From: JAUWQU01 sp964605095 | Lineage (GTDB): Bacteria; Planctomycetota; Phycisphaerae; SM23-33 | Length of the DNA: 15,222 bases | Direction of reading: 5' to 3' | Assembly (NCBI GenBank): GCA_964605095.1 | Contig: CAZSBS010000107.1 | Span: 1-15,222, forward strand | Part shown: positions 6,111-12,936 of the stretch, piece by piece | Position numbering within the stretch: position 1 is the stretch's first letter | How the letters are laid out: every line of letters starts with the position of its first letter | The notes under the pieces: generated by a model | Told to the model about the DNA's origin: nothing | Seen by the model: the letters and a program-made list of their open reading frames with translations, nothing else | Database searches by the model: none | Position numbers and translations under genes: made by a program

Positions 6111-8066
6111 CTACTTCTTGCCCAGCGCTTCCCTTGCCTTTACGCCGGGCCGGCGGCGGCTGCCGCTGCGGACGGTCCAGTGGGCGGTGTCGAAGTAGTC
6201 CAGAAGCGGCACGGCGAACTTCCTGCTGACATTCAGGGCATCGCGGAACTCGACCGTCTCGAAGAAGTTGGCCCTGGCGAACAGTCCCAGCACGACCTTG
6301 ATGGCCTCGTCAACGGCGTCGCGGTGCATGGCCACCTTGCGGTCCAGCCGCAGGACCGAGCCGGCATCGACGAGCAGGCGGATAATCTCGTCGATCCGCT
6401 CGGGCGTCTGGGCGAGGGTCTCAGCCAGCGTTTCCGGCAGCGGCGGCTCGAGGTGCGCCTCGCGGAGCACGGCCTCGACGTGCTCGAGCAAGGCCCGGTC
6501 CTCGGCGCTTAGCCCGCCGGCCTGGCCGGGCGAGCCGAGCACGGTGCCGTGTCGCTGCAAGCGCCCATCGGCCAGGCACTGGGCCAGGGCGGCGTCGAGA
6601 ATTGCCCCGCCGCCGATCTGCGCGGCAAGCTCGGCCTGCTCGATGCCCATCCGCAGGGGATTGGCCTCGTGGAAGGCCTTGACGGCCTGGACGATTGCCT
6701 CAGCCGAGCGCTCAACCGACCGGTGGTGGGCGTACTGGTTTGGCGAAAGCTCGACGGCCTCGCCGACCGACAGCAGTTCAGCCAGGACGAATGCGACCTT
6801 GGCGGCGGGCCTTTGGGCGATCTTCGCCAGCGCCTCGGCAGACAGGGGGGTTTCGGACTCGCTGAGGCACTGGGCGATCCACGCGGCCGGGTTGTCGAGC
6901 GCGGCCCGGCGGTCGCGGAGGAGTTGGATGGTCCACGGGCGCTTGCGCCGCAGGCGAACGCCGCTTGTGCCCAGCACCCTTCCTCCGCCGACGGTGGTCA
7001 CGCGCCCATCCGCCAGTCGCGGCACGCTGGCGCGGATGACGAACCGCTCGCCGATGGCGACGCACAGCGGCTCGCGAAGGCGGATCTGCACGAGCTGGGG
7101 TACGCCGGGGATGATCTGGGACTCTTCCATCAATGCCACGTTCGCCATGGCCTCGGCTGTGCCGATGTGTACGTGGGCTTCGAGGTAGTCCTTTAGCGGC
7201 TGGCGGACGCTTGGCAGCAGGTTTACCTCGGCCTCGAAGAAGCTGACGGCCTCGAAGGCGTCGGCCTCGCCGAGCACCTTGCCGCGGGCGAGCAGCTCGG
7301 GCTCGATTCCCGCGACGTTGAGCGCCACGCACTCGCCGGCCCGGCCCGCCTCTGACGGCTGGCCGTAGACTTCCATGCTCCGGACCCGCCCGACCTGCCC
7401 GCCGGGGACCAGCGTGAGCTTGTCGCCCACGCGGACCGTGCCGGTGGTGGGGATGCCCGAGACCACCGTGCCAAACCCGCGTACGTTGAAGCCGCGTTCG
7501 ATCCACAGGCGGAACAGCCCCTCGTGCTCGTGCGGCTCGGCGGCGTCGACGACGCGATTGAGCGCCTGGAAGAACCCGTCGAACCCTTCGCCGGTGATGT
7601 TGGAGATCGGGCAGATCGGGGCGTCTTCCAGGAATGTCCCTCGCAGGAAGCTGCGCACGTCCTCGACGGCCAGGGCCTTGAGTTCATCGTCCTTGGCCAA
7701 GTCGATTTTGGTCAGGGCGACGAGTCCGCGGCGGATGCCCATGAGCGTGAGGATGTCCATGTGCTCGCGGGTCTGGGGCATTACGCCGTCGTCGGCGGCG
7801 ACGACGAAGATCACCACGTCGATGCCCTGGGCGCCGGCGGCCATGTTGCGGATGAAGTCCACGTGACCGGGCATGTCCACGATGCCGATGATCCGCTTGT
7901 CGGCCATCTGGCAGGGGGCGAAGCCAAGCTCGATGGTCAGGCCGCGAGCCTTTTCGGCCGCAAGGGTGTCGGTGTCGCAGCCGGTAAGCAGTTTGACCAG
8001 CGCGGTCTTGCCGTGGTCGACGTGACCGGCCGTGCCGAGCATGATGTTCTTGTCGGGTTGGCTCAC
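6111..8066 (-). CDS. selB: Selenocysteine-specific translation elongation factor SelB
   Basis: 651 residues, close to E. coli SelB (~614). GTG 8066 is chosen because it overlaps the selA stop as GTGA and begins VSQPDKNIMLGTAGHVDHG; longer frames upstream lie inside selA. The N-terminal GTPase domain shows G1 GHVDHGKT (residues 14-21), switch-region RGLTIELGF, G3 DMPGH (64-68) and G4 TKID (119-122). Domains II/III of EF-Tu type follow (GRGFNVRGFGTVVSG-like segment, then LLARGKVL). The last ~250 residues are helical winged-helix repeats that bind the SECIS hairpin. The protein brings Sec-tRNA-Sec to UGA at the ribosome. It ends at TAG 6111-6113. Translational coupling to selA implies matched production of the Sec-synthesis and Sec-delivery enzymes. 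Confidence 0.95.
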   Translation of the reverse strand: MSQPDKNIMLGTAGHVDHGKTALVKLLTGCDTDTLAAEKARGLTIELGFAPCQMADKRIIGIVDMPGHVDFIRNMAAGAQGIDVVIFVVAADDGVMPQTREHMDILTLMGIRRGLVALTKIDLAKDDELKALAVEDVRSFLRGTFLEDAPICPISNITGEGFDGFFQALNRVVDAAEPHEHEGLFRLWIERGFNVRGFGTVVSGIPTTGTVRVGDKLTLVPGGQVGRVRSMEVYGQPSEAGRAGECVALNVAGIEPELLARGKVLGEADAFEAVSFFEAEVNLLPSVRQPLKDYLEAHVHIGTAEAMANVALMEESQIIPGVPQLVQIRLREPLCVAIGERFVIRASVPRLADGRVTTVGGGRVLGTSGVRLRRKRPWTIQLLRDRRAALDNPAAWIAQCLSESETPLSAEALAKIAQRPAAKVAFVLAELLSVGEAVELSPNQYAHHRSVERSAEAIVQAVKAFHEANPLRMGIEQAELAAQIGGGAILDAALAQCLADGRLQRHGTVLGSPGQAGGLSAEDRALLEHVEAVLREAHLEPPLPETLAETLAQTPERIDEIIRLLVDAGSVLRLDRKVAMHRDAVDEAIKVVLGLFARANFFETVEFRDALNVSRKFAVPLLDYFDTAHWTVRSGSRRRPGVKAREALGKK

Positions 8067-9469
8067 TGCGTGGCCCTTGCGGCGGCGGCAGCTACCGGCG
8101 CGATCTGCTCGTCGGTCATGGTCCGCACGTCGAGCATGACTTTGTCGTCCTCGATTCGTGCGAAGATGCACGCATCGTCCATCCGCAGGCGGCGGGCGAG
8201 TTCCTGGGCCTTGACGCCGGGGGCCGAGAGGGCCACCAGGAACGTGGGCAACTGCTCCATCGGCAGCGATCCGCTGCCGAGGTAGCCGACACCCGGCTGG
8301 ACGATGGCGGAGGCGTTGGCGGCCAGGTCGATCGCCGCCGCCAGTGCCTCGGCCCGGACGCGCAGGGTTTCCGGCGTGGTCGCGAGCATGCGGTAGAGCG
8401 GATTCTCGCGGACCAGCAGGTCCGGGTCGCGGAAGAGATGGAGCGTGCGTTCCAGCGCCAGCAGGCACGTCTTGTCCACGCGAAGGGCGCGGGCAAGCGG
8501 GTGTTTGCGGATGCGCTCGATGCACTGGCGCTTGCCTACGATGATCCCGGCCTGGCTGGCGCCCATGAGCTTGTCGCCACTGGCCAGGACCACGTCCGCC
8601 CCGGCCGCGATGGACTCCTGCATGGTAGGCTCGTGCGGCAGGCCGAACCGCTCCAGACCGATCAGCGACCCGGCCCCGAGGTCGTCCACGACCATCAGAC
8701 CTTTGTCGTGGCCGAGCTTTACGAGATCCGCCAGCTCGACGGACTTCGTGAAGCCCACCACGCGGTAATTGCTGGGGTGCGCGCGGAAGATGATGGCGGC
8801 AGAGTCGGTGATCGCCCGCTCGTAGTCGCGCAGGTGGGTCCGGTTGGTCGTGCCGACCTCGACCATCTTGCATCCACTCTGTGCCATCACGTCCGGCAGG
8901 CGGAACGAGCCGCCGATCTCGATGAGTTGGCCCCGCGAGACTATCACCTCCCGCCCGGCCCCCAGGGCCGCAAGGGCGATCATCGTGGCGGCGCAGTTAT
9001 TGTTGACCACCGTGGCGGACTCAGCCCCGGTAAGCTCGGTGAGGATGTACTCGACAAGCTCATCCCGCTCGGTGCGCTTTCCCGTATCGCGGTCGGTGGC
9101 GAGCGTGACGTAGCCCTTGAGTTCGTCGATCATCGAGTCCACGACGCTGGCGGGCCAGACCGATCGCCCAAGGCCCGTGTGCAGAATTATGCCGGTGGCG
9201 TTGATCGCGCCGCGAATGTGCGGGCTGGTGCGCCTAGCCAGCAGCTCGCCCGCCTCGCGCAGAACGAAGTCCGCCGTGACGTGGGCCGGCCCGCACCGCC
9301 CGGCGGCGTCCTCGAGTATCTGCCGGCGCAGAGACTCCGTCGCGTCGCGCAGGCAGTCTGTAACCAGGCCCCGCGGGTGCTCGGTCAGCCACTGCCTGGC
9401 CGCGTCAGTCTCCAGCAGTGTGCTGACGGAGGGCAGCTTTCGCAGGAGGTCGGTTTTGTGATCCTTCAT
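8063..9469 (-). CDS. selA: L-seryl-tRNA(Sec) selenium transferase SelA
   Basis: 468 residues, normal for SelA (E. coli 463). Hallmarks are INATGIILHTGLGRS (residues ~89-103), the NNNCAATMIAL segment, RGQLIEIGGSFRLPDV, VGTTNRTHLRDY, and the PLP-binding Lys300 in ASGDKLMGASQAGIIVG. It converts Ser-tRNA-Sec to Sec-tRNA-Sec with selenophosphate in the cytoplasm, as a large ring-shaped oligomer. ATG 9469 is 5 bp after the stop of the activator ATPase gene; its ribosome site (AAGGGG, 8 bases upstream) lies inside that gene's last codons. Its stop overlaps the selB start. This tight packing places selA-selB in the same operon as the dehydratase-like genes upstream. Confidence 0.96.
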   Translation of the reverse strand: MKDHKTDLLRKLPSVSTLLETDAARQWLTEHPRGLVTDCLRDATESLRRQILEDAAGRCGPAHVTADFVLREAGELLARRTSPHIRGAINATGIILHTGLGRSVWPASVVDSMIDELKGYVTLATDRDTGKRTERDELVEYILTELTGAESATVVNNNCAATMIALAALGAGREVIVSRGQLIEIGGSFRLPDVMAQSGCKMVEVGTTNRTHLRDYERAITDSAAIIFRAHPSNYRVVGFTKSVELADLVKLGHDKGLMVVDDLGAGSLIGLERFGLPHEPTMQESIAAGADVVLASGDKLMGASQAGIIVGKRQCIERIRKHPLARALRVDKTCLLALERTLHLFRDPDLLVRENPLYRMLATTPETLRVRAEALAAAIDLAANASAIVQPGVGYLGSGSLPMEQLPTFLVALSAPGVKAQELARRLRMDDACIFARIEDDKVMLDVRTMTDEQIAPVAAAAARATQ

Positions 9470-9474
9470 TTTGG

Positions 9475-10266
9475 TTACCCCTTTTCCGGTTGGCTGCACG
9501 ATCTTGCCGCCAGGATAGCCGCTCCCAGCGCGCCGGTCATCTGCGGGTAGTTCACAACGGTTACGGGCCGGCCCAGCACGCTGGCAAGGGCAGAGTCCAT
9601 GCCGGGCACCATCGCCACGCCGCCCGTGAAGGCGACCGGCGCCTCCAGGTTCCGCCCGACCATCGACGCCACGCGGGATGCGATTGCGCCCAGCACGCCG
9701 GCGATGATGTCTTCCGGGCGGGCGCCGCCGGCAAGCAGGCCGATTATCTCCGTCTCGGCGAAGACCACGCACATGGAGCTTATGGCGGCGGGATTGGTCG
9801 CCTCTGCCGCCAGTTCACCGAGCCGGGCGAGCGGCACTTCCAGTTTTCCGGCCACCATCTCCAGGAACCTTCCCGTGCCGGCCGCGCAGCGGTCGTTCAT
9901 GGCGAAGTCCCGAACCCTGCCGTCATCGGAGAGCCTCAGCAATTTGCTGTCCTGCCCGCCGATTTCGATCACCGTCCGGGCCGAGGGCATCTGGTGGCGG
10001 ACTCCGCAGGCGTGGCAGGTTATCTCCGTGATGGTCGTGTCGGCGAACTCGACTATATTCCGGGCGTAGCCCGTCGCGACGACCCTGCCAATATCCCGCC
10101 GGGTCAGCCCTCGCGGCCCCAGCAACTCGTCGATCGCGGCCTGGGCGGTGCGGTCCTGGTAGACGCCCTGGTCCAGCACGGACGACCCGAGCGTCGCGAG
10201 GCTTCGCGAGTCAACCAGCACGGCCTTGACTGCCCTGCTGCCGGCATCGATTCCGGCACAGATCAT
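9475..10266 (-). CDS. BadF/BadG/HgdC-type ATPase, activator of dehydratase/double-cubane reductase
   Basis: 263 residues, standard for HgdC/YjiL-type activators. The ASKHA ATPase fold shows the N-terminal phosphate loop GIDAGSRAVKAVL, the middle IEIGGQDSK loop (residues ~101-108), and a C-terminal FTGGVAMVPGM. Cys127 (DRCAAGTGRF) and Cys166 (SMCVVFAETEI) match in motif and numbering the two Cys per monomer that hold the [4Fe-4S] cluster bridging the homodimer in Acidaminococcus HgdC. The family uses ATP hydrolysis to push one electron at very low potential into a 2-hydroxyacyl-CoA dehydratase or double-cubane reductase. It overlaps the upstream HgdB-like gene by ATGA and precedes selA by 5 bp. 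It is probably the single activator for the three HgdB-like proteins here; the partner specificity is inferred. Confidence 0.92.
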   Translation of the reverse strand: MICAGIDAGSRAVKAVLVDSRSLATLGSSVLDQGVYQDRTAQAAIDELLGPRGLTRRDIGRVVATGYARNIVEFADTTITEITCHACGVRHQMPSARTVIEIGGQDSKLLRLSDDGRVRDFAMNDRCAAGTGRFLEMVAGKLEVPLARLGELAAEATNPAAISSMCVVFAETEIIGLLAGGARPEDIIAGVLGAIASRVASMVGRNLEAPVAFTGGVAMVPGMDSALASVLGRPVTVVNYPQMTGALGAAILAARSCSQPEKG

Positions 10267-11639
10267 CGTCGTCTTTCCTTAACTACTTCCACAATCGCCT
10301 CCAGCCTCGTCCGCAGGCTCGGCATCATCGAGTCCGACAGCGGGGGCACCTCTATCTCCAGCACCGGCAGGCCCAGCCGCTCGCCGATGATACCACCGAT
10401 CACGCCGCCTTCCAGCGCGCAATGGCTGGCGCCTGGAATCCGCGAGATGACCACCGCCTCGGCGCCGAAACGGAGAATGTCGGCGCAGATGCGTTCGGCG
10501 CGGTCATGTGCCTGGCCGACCATGGGGTCGGCAAGCGCTGTGCGAGCCAGGGCTTCCATGGGCGGCAGGTCCGCGGGGATCACGTCCAGCGAGTGGCAAA
10601 ACAGCAGCTCCGTCCCGCACAGGCGCCCGCCGCAGTCCTCCAGCAGGTTCATCACGCGGAGGTCCGCCACCGGGTTCACCCAGAATATCCTAGCGGCGCC
10701 GGCCGGCATGACGCCCACGCGGGCCAGGGCGCGGCGGCGCGTCTCGGCGAGCAGATCTTCCAGCACGGCTGGGGCCTCGTCGCGGTCGCTGCAGTAATGA
10801 ATGATGAGCATCTCGGCGATGAGCATCTCCAGCGCCGGCATCGGGCACGGCTCGGCTGAGTACGCCAGCAGCCGCAGCTCGTCCAGCAGGCCGCGAGCGC
10901 GGTTGGCGTGGGCTATGCCGGCGGCGAGCGTAGCGTCGTCCAGTTTCCGGCTGGCGAGTTCTTCCAGCGCCCCGCGGACGCGTTCCAACTCGCCGCGGAC
11001 TAAGGCTACCTGCGAGGCAGGGGCGACAAACCCGGTCGGCAACAGCACGGCGGGCTCGTCGTCGGCGGGGCGGCGGCGTGCCGGCATCTCCCACCAGAGG
11101 ATGGGGTTGCCAAGGCCCTCGACGAGTTGGGCGATGGCGGAGAAGTCGTCGCAGACGGCCCCCGCGCTGCACACCAGCAGGTCCGGCCTGGGGAAGTGCT
11201 CGCCGGTTGCGAATGCCCCGAGCATCGCTCGCACGGGGCAGAACGACTCGTCGATGCCAAGCGAGTCGGCGAGTTCCAGCACGCCGGAGCCGTGCTCCAT
11301 CAGGCAGGGGATCCACCACGCTCCGTCGGGGTAAAAGGCCGTCACCTCGGGCAGGGACATGGCCATTGCCGCCGTCGTGCCGAGGTCCTTCATCACGCCG
11401 ACGATCTTTTGCCCGGCCTGGCGGGCGGCGAAGAGGCGGTCATCCTCGGTCAGCAGGAAGTTCCACAGCCGCAGGGCGGCCGGGGAGTTGTCATAGCGAA
11501 GCTTGGAGAGCCTGCGGTCCCCGTTGGCCAGGTGTCTGCCGAGCGGCCCGCCGTAGAATGGCTCGGCCAGCCCGCCCGCGCGCAGGGCGGCGTATCGGGC
11601 ATCCCACTGTTCGAGCGTTATTTTCGCGGGTTTGTCCAT
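10263..11639 (-). CDS. 2-hydroxyacyl-CoA dehydratase-like (HgdB/D family) protein, 458 residues
   Basis: The sequence fits the HgdB/FldC/BcrBC-type superfamily. It has an N-terminal helical region, a Rossmann-like lobe with Cys112 (WWIPCLMEHGSGVLELAD), Cys134 (ESFCPVRAMLGAF), Cys157/163 (LLVCSAGAVCDD), and a C-terminal lobe with EDCGGRLCGTELLF and RIPGASHCALEGGVIGG. These Cys are candidate cluster ligands. The true substrate is unknown: no CoA-transferase or other dehydratase pathway gene is present, and many members of this superfamily are not dehydratases. It has no strong ribosome site; the bases upstream belong to a low-complexity repeat. The four-base overlap with the activator gene argues that the two work together. 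It probably forms a complex with the 364-residue paralogue upstream. Confidence 0.85.
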   Translation of the reverse strand: MDKPAKITLEQWDARYAALRAGGLAEPFYGGPLGRHLANGDRRLSKLRYDNSPAALRLWNFLLTEDDRLFAARQAGQKIVGVMKDLGTTAAMAMSLPEVTAFYPDGAWWIPCLMEHGSGVLELADSLGIDESFCPVRAMLGAFATGEHFPRPDLLVCSAGAVCDDFSAIAQLVEGLGNPILWWEMPARRRPADDEPAVLLPTGFVAPASQVALVRGELERVRGALEELASRKLDDATLAAGIAHANRARGLLDELRLLAYSAEPCPMPALEMLIAEMLIIHYCSDRDEAPAVLEDLLAETRRRALARVGVMPAGAARIFWVNPVADLRVMNLLEDCGGRLCGTELLFCHSLDVIPADLPPMEALARTALADPMVGQAHDRAERICADILRFGAEAVVISRIPGASHCALEGGVIGGIIGERLGLPVLEIEVPPLSDSMMPSLRTRLEAIVEVVKERRR

Positions 11640-11644
11640 AGGCT

Positions 11645-11760
11645 TCAGATCTCGAATCTCGAATCTCGAATCTCAAATCTCGGATTTCAAATCACAGACT
11701 TCAGGCATCAGATCCAAAATCTCAAATTTCGGATTTCAAATCACAGGTTTCCGACTTCAG
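11645..11760. repeat. AATCTC-type low-complexity repeat with 17-bp direct repeats
   Basis: The stretch starts with several ATCTCGA units and contains CGGATTTCAAATCACAG twice (11681-11697 and 11730-11746), each followed shortly by GACTTCAGG or a near copy. It is AT-richer than the genes, fills the gap between two HgdB-like genes, and reaches into the 3' end of the 364-residue gene. It looks like a degenerate tandem or dispersed intergenic repeat; there is no CRISPR-like spacer pattern. Confidence 0.85.
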
Positions 11761-12816
11761 GTTCCGTGTTCCCAATATCGATTTTCCCCGCCGTCCTTCC
11801 GTTCCCCTTCCCACCCTCCCCCCAAGCATCTCCATGAAGGCCTGGATTTTCCCGACCTGTCGGCCGAAATCCGCGTCCTCGTCGGCGACGTCGATGTCCA
11901 GCACGGGCAGGTCGGTTCGCTGGCGGATTCGAGGAAGCTGCCCATGCCACAGGTCGCACCAAAGCTGGCGGTGCAGCAGGACTCCGCGCACCTTGCGGGC
12001 GGCCAGTTCACGGGCAAGGTAGTCGTGCAGCATGGTGTCGGGTCGGCGCATCGCGTGGGGGATGGTGCCGAAGTACGCCCTGGCCAGTTCTCGCAGGGGG
12101 TTCTCGGCTGCGCGGCGACCGTCGATCTGGCCGGGCATGGTGAGTTCCCCGGATGCGGTGGCGTCCAAGACGATTCGCCCGCCGAAACGCTCGACCACGT
12201 CGAATACCTCGAACTGCCCCTCAAGCAGGGGCCCGCCCACGAGAGCCAGGGGGACTGGCGTATCAGCAGATTCACATGGCGCCCATCCCGCAAATTCTGT
12301 GGGAATGCTTTCGATGCCGCCCCGGCCCAAGGCCGCCAGCAACTCGGCGTACTTGCGCGCGGTCAGGTGTTCGCGGGCGGCCTGGAGCTGTCCCCGGGCG
12401 GTGTCATATTCCAGCATGACTTTGGTAAGTTGCTCGTCGGTCGGCTCGCGCCCGCCGAGGCCGACGAGAAATCCGCCCAGCCGGCGAAGCTCATCGACAT
12501 ACATTGCCATCGCCGCCGGCGTCTGCCACGTCGCGGGCACGTTCATCACGAAGCAAGGCCGGTTCGGGCAGCGGGCTGCGGAGACCTCCGCCGCGCGTCG
12601 CATCTGGTCGCAGACGGTGGTAAACACGGCTGCGGTATCGTTGGGCCGATGACCCAGGTCGTTCAGAAGGGCACGGGCGAACGGGCAAAAACCCGCGGTG
12701 GCCTCCATCATTCCGCCATGGCCAAGCCTGCCCGGGACTATGCGGGAAGCCTCCAGCCCGTGGGCTTTGATCCACTCGGCTGGGACAAACGGACAGGTGT
12801 ACGCGACGGTCATCAT
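11722..12816 (-). CDS. 2-hydroxyacyl-CoA dehydratase-like (HgdB family) protein, 364 residues, repeat-derived tail
   Basis: Superfamily signals are AYTCPFVPAEWIKAHG (Cys8), GFCPFARALLNDL (Cys44) and the VFTTVCDQMRRA segment (Cys69), which resemble the cluster-binding Cys of HgdB/DCCP proteins. A C-terminal lobe follows with GGPLLEG, FGGRIVLDAT and LLHRQLWCDLWHG. The recognisable fold ends near residue 333 (FMEMLGG). The last ~31 residues, ending NLKSETCDLKSEI, are encoded by ordinary intergenic-type and repeat DNA, so the native stop was probably lost or displaced. ATG 12816 is the second-best supported start (ATG 12813 is adjacent). It lies 120 bp after the double-cubane-type gene and 82 bp before the 458-residue paralogue. 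Substrate unknown; most likely one half of a heteromeric complex. Confidence 0.83.
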   Translation of the reverse strand: MMTVAYTCPFVPAEWIKAHGLEASRIVPGRLGHGGMMEATAGFCPFARALLNDLGHRPNDTAAVFTTVCDQMRRAAEVSAARCPNRPCFVMNVPATWQTPAAMAMYVDELRRLGGFLVGLGGREPTDEQLTKVMLEYDTARGQLQAAREHLTARKYAELLAALGRGGIESIPTEFAGWAPCESADTPVPLALVGGPLLEGQFEVFDVVERFGGRIVLDATASGELTMPGQIDGRRAAENPLRELARAYFGTIPHAMRRPDTMLHDYLARELAARKVRGVLLHRQLWCDLWHGQLPRIRQRTDLPVLDIDVADEDADFGRQVGKIQAFMEMLGGRVGRGTEGRRGKSILGTRNLKSETCDLKSEI

Positions 12817-12862
12817 TGGGTGAGCAATCTGAGGTTGGGTATCTCGGTGCGAAGGGGGGCAA

Positions 12863-12900
12863 ATTGCGGATTGTCCCGATCCATCGGGACAATCCGCAAT
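12863..12900. repeat. 18-bp-arm perfect palindrome between HgdB-like genes
   Basis: ATTGCGGATTGTCCCGAT (12863-12880) and its exact reverse complement (12883-12900) are separated only by CC. It sits in the 120-bp gap between the 433-residue reductase and the 364-residue gene. In RNA it makes a long hairpin, but no U-run follows on the minus strand, so it is not a clear terminator. It could separate the stability of the two parts of the message, or be a mobile palindromic repeat. Confidence 0.85.
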
Positions 12901-12936
12901 CCTCGCTCTGGTATAGAGTTTCGTTGAAGCGAAATA

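Noticed and set aside
8067..8873. Extension of the selB frame upstream of GTG 8066
   Set aside because: It overlaps selA out of frame, is Arg/Pro/Gly-rich without motifs, and the GTGA overlap at 8063-8066 gives the family-typical SelB N-terminus.
8438..9550. 370-codon open frame on the plus strand
   Set aside because: Antisense to selA, whose motifs are unambiguous.
11645..11760. CRISPR-like array
   Set aside because: Units are short, degenerate and adjacent; there are no constant-length unique spacers and no cas genes.
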